64,000 bases of DNA from Peteryoungia rhizophila (lineage in GTDB: Bacteria > Pseudomonadota > Alphaproteobacteria > Rhizobiales > Rhizobiaceae): positions 434,001 to 498,000 of the forward strand of contig NZ_STGT01000003.1 of NCBI RefSeq assembly GCF_004912145.1, in the 5' to 3' direction. Under the pieces are notes generated by a model that worked only from the letters and a program-made list of their open reading frames with translations, was not told the origin of the DNA and searched no databases. This document shows, piece after piece, positions 50,626 through 59,904 of the stretch. The stretch's first letter is position 1. Each line of letters opens with the position of its first letter. The translations under genes were made by a program, and so were the position numbers.

Positions 50626-51914
50626 AAAAGCCGCTGGTTCTCAAGAACGTCCGGGTCCTCGACCCGTCGCGCAAGCTCGACGAAGTCGGCACCATCATCG
50701 TCGGCCATGACGGGCTGATCGTAGCCTCCGGCGCCGATGCGCAGAATCAAGGCGCACCCGAGGGTGCCGAAATCCGCGATGCCCGGGGCCTGACTGCCAT
50801 TCCTGGTCTCGTCGATGCCCGCGTTTTCGTCGGCGAGCCGGGATCCGAACATCGTGAGACGATCGCCTCGGCAAGCCGGGCGGCGGCCGCCGGTGGCATC
50901 ACCTCCTTCATCATGATGCCGGAGACCGATCCCGTCATAGACGACATTGCATTGGTTGAGTTCGTCAAGAAGACCGCCAGGGACACGGCAAGCGTCAACG
51001 TCTATCCGGCAGCGGCGCTGACCAAGGGCATGACCAGCGCCGAGATGACGGAGATGGGTCTGTTGCAGCAGGCGGGTGCTGTGGCTTTCACCAATGGTCG
51101 GCATGGGCTCAACGACACGCAGGTTCTCCGTCGCGCGATGACGTATGCCCGGGAATTCGGCGCCGTCATCGCGCTTGAAACGCGGGAAAAGTATCTGGCT
51201 GCCAATGGCGTGATGAACGAGGGGTTGCTGGCGAGCTGGCTCGGTCTCGGCGGCATCCCGCGCGAAACCGAAATCATTCCGCTCGAGCGGGACCTGCGGA
51301 TCGCCGCACTGACGCGGGCCAAGTATCACGCCTCGCAGATCTCCGTGCCGGAATCGGTCGAGGCGATCGAAGTTGCCCGCAAGCGCGGAGCCAAGGTGAC
51401 CTGCGGCATCTCGATCAATCACCTGAGCCTCAACGAAAACGACATCGGCGAGTACCGGACCTTCTTCAAGCTCTATCCGCCGCTGCGCTCGGAAGACGAT
51501 CGCATGGCGATGGTCGATGCGCTGGCCAAGGGGCAGATCGACATCATCGTCTCCTCACATGATCCGCAGGATGTCGACACCAAGCGCCTGCCCTTCGGCG
51601 AGGCTGCCGATGGCGCGATCGGGCTTGAGACCATGCTGTCCGCGGCCCTTCGCCTGCACCATGCCGGCCATGTGCCGCTGATGCGGCTGATCGATGCCAT
51701 GTCGACGCGGCCGGCGGAGATCTTCGGGCTGCCGGGCGGCACGTTGAAGCCGGGCGCGCCGGGTGACATCGCGCTGGTTGATCTGGATGAACCATGGCTC
51801 GTCTCACGAGACAACCTGCTGGCGCGCTCGAAGAACACGCCATTCGAAGACGCCCGCTTCTCGGGCCGGGCCGTTGCGACCTATGTCGCCGGCCAGTGCG
51901 TCCCTAGGCTTTAA
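50622..51914 (+). CDS. Dihydroorotase homologue lacking metal ligands (PyrC'-type)
   Basis: A 430-residue dihydroorotase-fold protein. Motif positions that should hold the zinc site are changed: the usual DxHxH reads [12 protein letters not shown], the HCED position reads ALETREKYL, the HxS position reads [12 protein letters not shown], and DHAPH reads SSHDPQD. Without these it should be inactive. In Pseudomonas an inactive PyrC' is needed to build an active ATCase dodecamer, and the overlap with pyrB here supports the same structural role. An active dihydroorotase must be encoded elsewhere. Annotating it simply as PyrC would be misleading. Confidence 0.85.
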   Translation: MKKPLVLKNVRVLDPSRKLDEVGTIIVGHDGLIVASGADAQNQGAPEGAEIRDARGLTAIPGLVDARVFVGEPGSEHRETIASASRAAAAGGITSFIMMPETDPVIDDIALVEFVKKTARDTASVNVYPAAALTKGMTSAEMTEMGLLQQAGAVAFTNGRHGLNDTQVLRRAMTYAREFGAVIALETREKYLAANGVMNEGLLASWLGLGGIPRETEIIPLERDLRIAALTRAKYHASQISVPESVEAIEVARKRGAKVTCGISINHLSLNENDIGEYRTFFKLYPPLRSEDDRMAMVDALAKGQIDIIVSSHDPQDVDTKRLPFGEAADGAIGLETMLSAALRLHHAGHVPLMRLIDAMSTRPAEIFGLPGGTLKPGAPGDIALVDLDEPWLVSRDNLLARSKNTPFEDARFSGRAVATYVAGQCVPRL

Positions 51915-51935
51915 CGAACAGGGATACGGACACCC

Positions 51936-52547
51936 ATGATCGACTTTTCCGCTCTCGGCTGGGCCAATCTCGCCATCGTTCTCCTGTTCGGCTACCTGCT
52001 GGGCTCAATCCCCTTCGGCCTCGTGCTGACGAAGATGGCCGGCCTCGGCGACCTGCGCTCGATCGGCTCGGGCAATATCGGGGCGACCAATGTTCTTCGT
52101 ACCGGTAACAAGAAGCTCGCAGCCGCGACGCTGCTGCTCGATGCGCTGAAGGCGACGGCGGCAGCGCTGATCGCCCATGCGGTGTTCGGGCATAATGCGG
52201 CGCTGTTCGGTGGTTTCGCTGCCTTCATCGGTCACCTCTTCCCGGTCTGGCTGGGCTTCAAGGGTGGCAAGGGTGTCGCGACCTATATCGGCACGCTGCT
52301 TGGCGTTGCTCCGCTGATGGTACTCGTCTTTGCTGTCGTATGGCTCGCCGTCGCCTTCATCAGCCGCTACTCTTCGTTGTCCGCACTACTCGCCACACTT
52401 GTCATTCCGGTTGCATTGTGGATACTCGGGGTTGAAGAAGCCGCACTCGTCACTGCCGTCATGACCGTCATCACCTTCTGGCGCCACAAGCAGAACATCG
52501 AGCGGCTGATCGCGGGCACCGAGAGCAAGATCGGAAACAAGGGCTAG
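51936..52547 (+). CDS. plsY: Glycerol-3-phosphate acyltransferase
   Basis: A 203-residue integral membrane enzyme that transfers acyl groups from acyl-phosphate to glycerol-3-phosphate, opening phospholipid synthesis. PlsY motifs: [40 protein letters not shown], and [20 protein letters not shown]. Five to seven hydrophobic helices are visible. It follows the pyrC-like gene by 21 bases and precedes dprA by eight, so it is inside one operon. Confidence 0.96.
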   Translation: MIDFSALGWANLAIVLLFGYLLGSIPFGLVLTKMAGLGDLRSIGSGNIGATNVLRTGNKKLAAATLLLDALKATAAALIAHAVFGHNAALFGGFAAFIGHLFPVWLGFKGGKGVATYIGTLLGVAPLMVLVFAVVWLAVAFISRYSSLSALLATLVIPVALWILGVEEAALVTAVMTVITFWRHKQNIERLIAGTESKIGNKG

Positions 52548-52555
52548 GGGCAGCC

Positions 52556-53713
52556 ATGGGGTCAGACAGCGCAAGACGAAAAGGGATTGCGCTGACGGAC
52601 CGCCAGAAGATTGCCTGGCTGCGGCTGATCCGCAGCGACAATGTGGGGCCTGCCACCTTCCGCGACCTCATCAATCATTTCGGCTCGGCCGAGGCCGCAC
52701 TCGACGCACTCCCGGAGCTCTCCCGGAGGGGCGGCTCGACCCGCGCCATTCGTATCGCGACCCTCGCCGATGCAGAGCGCGAAATCGAAACCGCCCATCG
52801 CTTCGGCGCCTGCTTCATCGGTATTGGCGAGCCGGATTATCCCGCTGCCCTCAGACAGATCGATGCCGCCCCTCCCCTGATTGCGGCCAAGGGTGACCTC
52901 GACGTCGCAACACTTCCTGCCGTCGGGATTGTCGGTTCGCGCAATGCCTCGATCAGCGGTGCGAAGTTCGCGGCGATGATGGCAAGGGAGATTGGGCTTT
53001 CGGGATACGGCATCGTTTCCGGGCTTGCGCGGGGCATCGATTCGGCCGCCCATCGAGCAAGCCTAGACACGGGCACGATCGCCGCCATGGCAGGCGGGCT
53101 CGACCAGCCCTATCCGCCTGAAAACGTCGACCTGCTCGACCAGATCTGCGAAGGCCGGGGCCTCGCCATCTCGGAGATGCCGTTCGGCTGGGAGCCCCGG
53201 GCGCGTGACTTTCCCCGGCGCAACCGGCTGATCGCGGGTGTTGCGCTCGGCGTCGTGGTGATCGAGGCGGCGGCGCGTTCAGGGTCGCTGATCACGGCAC
53301 GCCTTGCCGGGGAGTTCGGGCGGCTGGTCTTCGCCGTCCCGGGTTCGCCGCTCGATCCGCGCTGCGAAGGGACCAACGGCCTGCTGAAGGACGGGGCGAC
53401 GGTGACCACCAAAGCGCAGGACGTGCTGCAGGCACTCGCGCCGATTTCCGAACTCGACCTCTTCTCGCAAAGTGAAGCGGATGAGCCCGACGATGGCCAT
53501 TCGGGCGACCGTCCGCTCGCACCGCCGCCCAATGACGACGAGCGACTGATCATCATCCAGGCGCTCGGGCCGACACCGGTCGAAATCGACGATATCATTC
53601 GTCACACGGGCCTGCCGGCCTCGTCGGTCTATCTGGTCTTGCTGGAACTGGACATCGCAGGCCGACTAGAGCGGCACGCGGGTGGTTTTGTTTCGCTGAA
53701 CATGATTGATTGA
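52556..53713 (+). CDS. dprA: DNA-processing protein A
   Basis: A 385-residue protein that loads RecA on incoming single-stranded DNA during transformation; in species not known to be competent the role is uncertain. The Rossmann-like core (residues about 120-300) has VGIVGSRNASISGAKFA, GYGIVSGLARGIDSAAHRAS, AGGLDQPYPPENVDLL and PRRNRLIAGVALGVVVIEAA. A SAM-like N-terminal part (WLRLIRSDNVGPATFRDLIN) and a C-terminal winged helix (VEIDDIIRHTGLPASSVYLV) complete it. Its 3' end overlaps the opposite-strand gene by 48 bases. Confidence 0.95.
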   Translation: MGSDSARRKGIALTDRQKIAWLRLIRSDNVGPATFRDLINHFGSAEAALDALPELSRRGGSTRAIRIATLADAEREIETAHRFGACFIGIGEPDYPAALRQIDAAPPLIAAKGDLDVATLPAVGIVGSRNASISGAKFAAMMAREIGLSGYGIVSGLARGIDSAAHRASLDTGTIAAMAGGLDQPYPPENVDLLDQICEGRGLAISEMPFGWEPRARDFPRRNRLIAGVALGVVVIEAAARSGSLITARLAGEFGRLVFAVPGSPLDPRCEGTNGLLKDGATVTTKAQDVLQALAPISELDLFSQSEADEPDDGHSGDRPLAPPPNDDERLIIIQALGPTPVEIDDIIRHTGLPASSVYLVLLELDIAGRLERHAGGFVSLNMID

Positions 53714-53854
53714 CAGCGAGCGGCGGCCGGACTGAACGTCGCCCGCCTCAACATAGGCCATCTCGATCAGGTAACACAGCATGTCGGCGCCTTCGTTTTC
53801 GGCAACCAGCCTCAATTCGGCGAGCATCTGTCTGATGTAGGCGATGTTTTCCAT
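53666..53854 (-). CDS. Small conserved protein, convergent with dprA
   Basis: A 62-residue protein beginning MENIAYIRQMLAELRLVAEN and continuing with ADMLCYLIEMAYVEAGD, a two-helix arrangement, ending in a basic tail (NHVQRNKTTRVPL). The same pattern occurs next to topA in other rhizobia and appears conserved. An ATG 15 codons upstream (53899) is possible but lacks conserved character. Function unknown; the size suits a small regulator. Confidence 0.65.
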   Translation of the reverse strand: MENIAYIRQMLAELRLVAENEGADMLCYLIEMAYVEAGDVQSGRRSLSINHVQRNKTTRVPL

Positions 53855-54144
53855 CGTGCGGTTACCGCGACCATTCGTCTCCATCGTGTCTCGTGTCATC
53901 GCTCTCGCCCGTCGTCGCCGGAGGTCGCTGCAACCATGACCTCGCCTATGCATGGAAAATACAATAGACCATTTATCCCAGATTGCAATCTACCTATAAT
54001 CTCCCACAGGTTGCATTTGCGAGCAGGCCGAAAATGACCCTCGCCTCTTGACCGCAGCCGTTTCGCCCTCCATGTCGGAAAACCGTGTTCCGAAGACAGT
54101 GGTGCGGTGCCGCTGATCGGATGCGTTGAAGGTACATCTGTCCA

Positions 54145-56832
54145 ATGAACGTCGTAGTCGTAGAATCCCCGGCCAAGGCCAAGACGATCAACAAGTATCT
54201 GGGTCCCGGATACACGGTGCTCGCCTCATTCGGCCATGTGCGCGATCTGCCGGCCAAGGATGGCTCCGTTCTGCCGGACCAGGATTTCGAGATGTTCTGG
54301 GAGGTCGATGCGGCCTCGCAAAAACGTATGAAGGACATTGCCGATGCGGTGAAGTCCTCCGACGGCCTGTTTCTCGCGACCGACCCTGACCGCGAAGGGG
54401 AAGCGATTTCCTGGCACGTGCTCGACCTTCTGAAGAAGAAGAAGGTGATCGGCGACAAGCCGGTAAAGCGCGTCGTGTTCAACGCGATCACCAAGAAGGC
54501 CGTGCTCGATGCCATGGCCAATCCGCGCGATATCGACACACCGCTGGTCGATGCCTATCTCGCCCGCCGCGCGCTCGACTATCTCGTCGGCTTCAATCTG
54601 TCGCCGGTTCTCTGGCGCAAGCTGCCGGGTGCCCGCTCAGCCGGCCGCGTGCAGTCGGTGGCGCTACGCCTCGTCTGCGACCGCGAGACCGAGATCGAAC
54701 GCTTCGTTGCCGAAGAATATTGGAACATCTCCGCGCTCCTGAAGACGCCGCGTGGCGACGAGTTCGAGGCGAAGCTTGTTTCGCACCAGGGCAAGCGCAT
54801 GCAGCGCAACTCGGTCACCAATGGCGAGCAGGCGGGCGGCATCAAGGAACTGCTCGAAGGTGCGGCATTTGCGGTCGACAGCGTCGAGGCGAAGCCGGTC
54901 AAGCGCAATCCGGGCCCGCCCTTCACCACCTCCACCCTGCAGCAGGCAGCCTCCTCGAAGCTCGGCTTCTCTGCCTCGCGCACCATGCAGGTGGCGCAGA
55001 AGCTTTATGAAGGCATCGACATTGGCGGCGAGACCGTCGGTCTGATCACCTATATGCGTACCGATGGCGTGCAGATGGCGCCGGAGGCGATCGATGCCGC
55101 GCGCTCGGCTGTCGCCGACCAGTTCGGCCCACGCTACGTGCCGGAAAAGACACGCATCTATTCGACCAAGGCGAAGAACGCTCAGGAAGCGCATGAAGCG
55201 ATCCGTCCGACCGATTTCAATCGCTCGCCGGACAAGGTTCGCCGCTTCCTCGACGCCGACCAGTTGCGGCTTTATGACCTGATCTGGAAGCGCGGTATTG
55301 CCAGCCAGATGGCGTCCGCCGAGATCGAGCGTACGACCGTCGAGATCCTCGCCGACAACAAGGGCGACAAGGCCGGCCTTCGCGCCGTCGGCTCCGTCAT
55401 CCGCTTCGATGGCTTCATTGCCGCCTATACCGACCAGCGCGAAGAGGGCGAACCGGCTGAGGACGGCGACGACGAGGATGGCCGCCTGCCCGAGATCAAT
55501 GCCCGCGAGGCCTTGGCCAAGAACAAGATCAATTCGAGCCAGCATTTCACCGAGCCGCCGCCGCGTTATTCGGAAGCTTCGCTGATCAAGAAGATGGAAG
55601 AACTCGGCATCGGCCGTCCGTCGACCTATGCCGCGACGCTGAAGACGCTCAGCGACCGCGAATATGTGGTGATGGACAAGCGCAAGCTGATCCCACATTC
55701 CAAGGGGCGGCTGGTCACAGCCTTCCTCGAAAACTTCTTCACCAAATATGTCGAATACGACTTCACGGCCGATCTCGAAGAGAAGCTCGACAAGATCTCC
55801 GCTGGCGACCTGAACTGGAAGGACGTGCTGCGCGCCTTCTGGCAGGACTTCTTCGCCCAGATCGAAGACACGAAGGAACTGCGTGTCACCAATGTGCTCG
55901 ACGCGCTGAACGAGGCGCTGGCCCCGCTCGTGTTCCCGAAGCGCGAGGACGGGTCCGATCCGCGCATCTGCCAGGTCTGCGGCACAGGCAACCTCTCGCT
56001 GAAGCTCGGCAAATACGGCGCCTTCGTTGGCTGTTCGAACTATCCGGAATGCAACTTCACCCGTCAGCTGAGCAGTGACGGCAATGCCGAGGCCGAAGCC
56101 GGTGGCAATGAGCCGCGTGCGCTGGGCAAGGATCCGGTGACCGAGGAAGAGATTACGCTGCGGTCCGGACGTTTCGGACCTTACGTCCAGCGTGGCGACG
56201 GCAAGGAAGCCAAACGCTCCTCGCTGCCGAAGGGCTGGGCGCCTGCCGACATCGACTTTGAAAAGGCGCTTTCGCTGCTCTCCCTGCCACGCGACGTCGG
56301 TGCGCATCCGGAAACGGGCAAGATGATCTCGGCCGGCCTTGGCCGCTACGGCCCCTTCGTGCTGCATGATGGCACCTATGCGAATCTCGAAGGCATTGAG
56401 GACGTGTTGTCGATCGGTCTCAACCGCGCCGTCACCGTGCTGGCCGAAAAGAAGGCCAATCCGGGCGGACGTGGCCGCACGGCAGCGGTTGCTCTGAAAG
56501 AGCTCGGGGAGCATCCCGATGGCGGCGCCATGACCGTTCGGGACGGCCGTTTCGGCCCCTATGTCAATTGGGGTAAGGTCAACGCGACGCTGCCGAAGGG
56601 TAAAGATCCGCAGGCGATCACCGTCGAAGAAGCGCTCGTCCTGATCGCCGAGCGCGCGGCCAAGGATGGCGGCGGCAAGGCCAAGGCGAAGAAGGCTCCG
56701 GCCAAGGCAGCCAAGGCAAAGTCGGAAGACGGTGCTGCGGCTAAGCCGAAGAAGGCTGCCGCCAAGCCGAAGGCCAAGGCGGCTGCCAAGGCCCCCGCAA
56801 AGGCAAAGACAGCAAAGAAGAGTGCGACTTGA
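54145..56832 (+). CDS. topA: DNA topoisomerase I
   Basis: An 895-residue type IA topoisomerase that relaxes negative supercoils. The Toprim domain starts MNVVVVESPAKAKTINKYLG and contains GLFLATDPDREGEAISWHVL; the nucleophile Tyr303 is in VGLITYMRTDGVQM. A topoisomerase zinc finger begins at Cys609 and Cys612 (ICQVCGTGNLSL) and continues GCSNYPECNFTRQ; further repeats SGRFGPYVQRG follow. The last 60 residues are a Lys/Ala tail, as in other Rhizobiales. rnr starts four bases inside its end. Confidence 0.97.
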   Translation: MNVVVVESPAKAKTINKYLGPGYTVLASFGHVRDLPAKDGSVLPDQDFEMFWEVDAASQKRMKDIADAVKSSDGLFLATDPDREGEAISWHVLDLLKKKKVIGDKPVKRVVFNAITKKAVLDAMANPRDIDTPLVDAYLARRALDYLVGFNLSPVLWRKLPGARSAGRVQSVALRLVCDRETEIERFVAEEYWNISALLKTPRGDEFEAKLVSHQGKRMQRNSVTNGEQAGGIKELLEGAAFAVDSVEAKPVKRNPGPPFTTSTLQQAASSKLGFSASRTMQVAQKLYEGIDIGGETVGLITYMRTDGVQMAPEAIDAARSAVADQFGPRYVPEKTRIYSTKAKNAQEAHEAIRPTDFNRSPDKVRRFLDADQLRLYDLIWKRGIASQMASAEIERTTVEILADNKGDKAGLRAVGSVIRFDGFIAAYTDQREEGEPAEDGDDEDGRLPEINAREALAKNKINSSQHFTEPPPRYSEASLIKKMEELGIGRPSTYAATLKTLSDREYVVMDKRKLIPHSKGRLVTAFLENFFTKYVEYDFTADLEEKLDKISAGDLNWKDVLRAFWQDFFAQIEDTKELRVTNVLDALNEALAPLVFPKREDGSDPRICQVCGTGNLSLKLGKYGAFVGCSNYPECNFTRQLSSDGNAEAEAGGNEPRALGKDPVTEEEITLRSGRFGPYVQRGDGKEAKRSSLPKGWAPADIDFEKALSLLSLPRDVGAHPETGKMISAGLGRYGPFVLHDGTYANLEGIEDVLSIGLNRAVTVLAEKKANPGGRGRTAAVALKELGEHPDGGAMTVRDGRFGPYVNWGKVNATLPKGKDPQAITVEEALVLIAERAAKDGGGKAKAKKAPAKAAKAKSEDGAAAKPKKAAAKPKAKAAAKAPAKAKTAKKSAT

Positions 56833-59189
56833 GCAAATTTACCCGCGACACTTCCCGCTCTCAAAGCTCCAGCAACCGCAAGAGCCGGCGTGCGGAAGGT
56901 GCTGCCAAGGCCCGGAGTGAAAACCCGACGGCCCTGATTCACGGCGAAGTGCCGCCGCGTGACGTGCTCATGCAGTTCATCACGGACAATCCGGATCGCG
57001 CATCCAAGCGCGAGATCGCCAAGGCATTTGGCCTCAAGGGCGAGCAGCGTGTCGAACTCAAGCAGGCGCTGAAGGATCTGGAGAATGACGGGCTGGTGCA
57101 GAAGAGCCGCAAGTCGCTGACCAGGCCGGGCGCCCTACCCCCGGTCACCGTGCTCGACATCACGACCCGCGACAAGGACGGCGAGTTGATCGGCCGCCCG
57201 GCGGAATGGCCGGAAGACGCAGGAGCCGCACCCGCCGTGCTGATCCGCCAGTCGAGCTCCGACCGCTCGAAGGGCAAGACGCCGGTGGGCGGCCTCGGCG
57301 ACCGGGTGCTCGCCAAGATCTTCACCAACAAGGATCGCTCCGGCCCCGCCTATACGGCCCGCGTGATCAAGATCCTCGACCGTCAGGTCGGTGCGGTCAT
57401 GGGCGTTGTGCGGATGATGCCGGATGGTGGTGCACGGCTGATGCCGATCGAACGGCGTGGCGAGGAAATGCAGATCGATGCCACCGATATCGGCGAGGCC
57501 AAGGATGGCGATCTGGTCGAGGTGGAGGTCGGGCGTGCCAGTCGCCTTGGGTTGACGCGGGCCAAGGTTCTCAACGTCGTCGGATCCGTTGCCTCGGAAA
57601 AGGCGATCTCGATGATCGCCATCCATGCGCATGGCATTCCGCATATCTTCTCGCAGTCGGTGATCTCGGAGGCCGAGGAGGCCAAGTCCGCCTCGATGTC
57701 ACATCGGGAAGACTGGCGCGACCTGCCGCTCATCACCATCGATCCGCATGACGCCAAGGACCATGACGACGCGGTCTATGCCGAACTGGACACATCGCCC
57801 GACAATCCTGACGGTGTGATCGTGACCGTCGCCATCGCTGATGTCTCCTACTATATCCGGCCTAAATCGGCGCTCGATCGCGAGGCGCTGAAGCGCGGCA
57901 ATTCCGTGTATTTCCCGGACCGCGTCGTGCCGATGCTGCCCGAGCGGATCTCGAATGATCTCTGCTCGCTGCGCGAAGGCGTCGATCGGCCCGCACTTGC
58001 CGTGCGCATGGTCTTCTCGCATGAGGGCCGCAAGGCGAGCCACACCTTCCACCGCATCATGATGAAGAGTGCGGCCAAGCTCTCCTATCAGCAGGCGCAG
58101 GCTGCGATCGACGGTAAGACGGACGAGAAGACCGGCCCGCTGCTGGAGCCGATCCTTAAACCCCTCTGGCATGCCTATGAGGTGATGAAGCGCGGACGCG
58201 ATCGGCGCCAGCCTCTCGAACTCGACATGCCCGAGCGCAAGATCATCCTGAAGGAAGACGGAACGGTCGACCGTGTGCATGTTCCTGAGAGGCTCGATGC
58301 GCACAAGCTGATCGAGGAGATGATGATCCAGGCGAACGTCTCGGCCGCCGAGACGCTGGAGAAGAAGCGTCAGGCGCTGATCTACCGCATTCACGATGCG
58401 CCGGCGCTCGCCAAACAGGAAGTGCTACGGGAATTCCTTGCCACGCTCGGCATGTCGCTGGTCAAGGGCGGCAATATGCGGTCCAACTCGTTCAACGGGA
58501 TCCTCGCCAAAGCCCAGGACACGCCGCACCAGACCATCGTCAACGAAATGGTGCTGCGCAGCCAGAGCCAGGCGATCTACAGCCCAGACAATATCGGCCA
58601 TTTCGGCCTGAACCTGATGAAGTATGCCCATTTCACTTCGCCGATCCGGCGTTATGCCGACCTGATCGTGCACCGTGCGCTGGTGGGGTCGCTGGGCTTG
58701 GGCGAAGGTGGGATCACACCCGACGAAGAGGCGAGCCTCGAGGATATTGCAGCAGAGATCTCGACCTTCGAGCGCCGTGCGATGGCCGCCGAGCGTGACA
58801 CCGTCAACCGACTGATCGCGCATCACCTTGCCGGGCGCATCGGCGAGCAGTTCAACGGCCAGATCAGAGGTGTGACCAAGTCCGGTCTGTTCGTCGCCCT
58901 GCCGCAATTTGGCGCAGATGGCTTTATCCCGGTTTCAACACTGGGCCGGGACTACTATATCTACGACGAAGCACATCAGGCCCTGACGGGCGAGAAGTCC
59001 GGGCTGGGCTATCAGCTCGGCGATACCGTCGAGGTTCGATTGGTGGAAGCCGTGCCGCTTGCCGGTGCGCTGCGCTTTGAAATGATGAGCGAGGGGCGCA
59101 AGATGCCGGCTGGCACACGCTCCTTCCACAAGGCGGGACGGCGCGGCCAGAAGCAGCCCGGCACACGCCCGCCGCGCTCACGACGTTGA
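56829..59189 (+). CDS. rnr: Ribonuclease R
   Basis: A 786-residue 3'-5' exoribonuclease that digests structured RNA. A basic Ser/Arg N-terminus and a winged-helix region (REIAKAFGLKGEQRVELKQA) precede cold-shock domains. The RNB domain has the four-Asp magnesium site in DPHDAKDHDDAVYAE, and the S1 domain includes QIRGVTKSGLFVALPQFGAD. The end is Arg/Lys-rich. The likely start is TTG at 56829, overlapping the topA stop (TTGA), an unusual but plausible coupling; later Met codons would remove part of the conserved N-terminus. Confidence 0.95.
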   Translation: MSKFTRDTSRSQSSSNRKSRRAEGAAKARSENPTALIHGEVPPRDVLMQFITDNPDRASKREIAKAFGLKGEQRVELKQALKDLENDGLVQKSRKSLTRPGALPPVTVLDITTRDKDGELIGRPAEWPEDAGAAPAVLIRQSSSDRSKGKTPVGGLGDRVLAKIFTNKDRSGPAYTARVIKILDRQVGAVMGVVRMMPDGGARLMPIERRGEEMQIDATDIGEAKDGDLVEVEVGRASRLGLTRAKVLNVVGSVASEKAISMIAIHAHGIPHIFSQSVISEAEEAKSASMSHREDWRDLPLITIDPHDAKDHDDAVYAELDTSPDNPDGVIVTVAIADVSYYIRPKSALDREALKRGNSVYFPDRVVPMLPERISNDLCSLREGVDRPALAVRMVFSHEGRKASHTFHRIMMKSAAKLSYQQAQAAIDGKTDEKTGPLLEPILKPLWHAYEVMKRGRDRRQPLELDMPERKIILKEDGTVDRVHVPERLDAHKLIEEMMIQANVSAAETLEKKRQALIYRIHDAPALAKQEVLREFLATLGMSLVKGGNMRSNSFNGILAKAQDTPHQTIVNEMVLRSQSQAIYSPDNIGHFGLNLMKYAHFTSPIRRYADLIVHRALVGSLGLGEGGITPDEEASLEDIAAEISTFERRAMAAERDTVNRLIAHHLAGRIGEQFNGQIRGVTKSGLFVALPQFGADGFIPVSTLGRDYYIYDEAHQALTGEKSGLGYQLGDTVEVRLVEAVPLAGALRFEMMSEGRKMPAGTRSFHKAGRRGQKQPGTRPPRSRR

Positions 59190-59214
59190 TACTTTCGCCC
59201 CGGAGGCATGAGAC

Positions 59215-59649
59215 ATGACCGCCAACCAGACCCATGTGACGATGCAATACGGCCTCGACGAAAAAGCCGAACGGCCGCTTGGCCGCTCCATCAAGCGCGG
59301 CATGCTGAACCAGTGCCCGGCCTGCGGGTCCGGCAAGCTGTTCCGCAACTATCTGAAGGTCGTGGACAATTGTGCAGCCTGTGGCGAGGATTATCACCAC
59401 CATCGGGCCGATGACCTCCCAGCCTATCTCGTCATCCTGATCCTCGGCCATGTGCTCGTCGGCGGCTTCATGGCGACCGATCTCGTCTTCGTGCTGCCAG
59501 CCTGGGTGCATTTCGCCATCTGGGCACCGATCGGGGTCGTGACCTCGCTGCTTTGCCTGCAGCCGATCAAGGGTGGGGTCGTCGGCCTGCAATGGGCACT
59601 GCGCATGCATGGCTTTGGCGGCGAGAAGGACGAGGCCGAGCCGTCGTGA
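59215..59649 (+). CDS. DUF983 membrane protein
   Basis: A 144-residue protein. Two zinc-finger-like pairs (NQCPACGSGKLFRNYLKVVD and NCAACGEDYHHHRADD) are followed by two hydrophobic helices (YLVILILGHVLVGGFMATDL, WVHFAIWAPIGVVTSLLC). This order is the DUF983 pattern, well conserved in alphaproteobacteria but of unknown function; some relatives are linked to cytochrome oxidase genes. It starts 25 bases after rnr and has GGAGG upstream. Confidence 0.93.
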   Translation: MTANQTHVTMQYGLDEKAERPLGRSIKRGMLNQCPACGSGKLFRNYLKVVDNCAACGEDYHHHRADDLPAYLVILILGHVLVGGFMATDLVFVLPAWVHFAIWAPIGVVTSLLCLQPIKGGVVGLQWALRMHGFGGEKDEAEPS

Positions 59650-59904
59650 CAGGGCGCAAGTGCCGAGAATAGCCGTCACCTCACTTTGGTCGTTTACCGA
59701 TAGGACTGAGTTTTGCGGTAGACCGTGATTCGCGACGCCGTATGCCAAGCAGCTTGACAGCCGGACGATTTCCAGTCTGAACATGCCGCGCCGATCCAGG
59801 ATGCCTCGGGAGCTCGTAAACCCATATGCCATTGACCATGCCTCTCCCTATCCTGCAGCCGGCTGCGTTCTCACCCAAGGTCCGGTCTGTTCGCGAGGTT
59901 GCGG

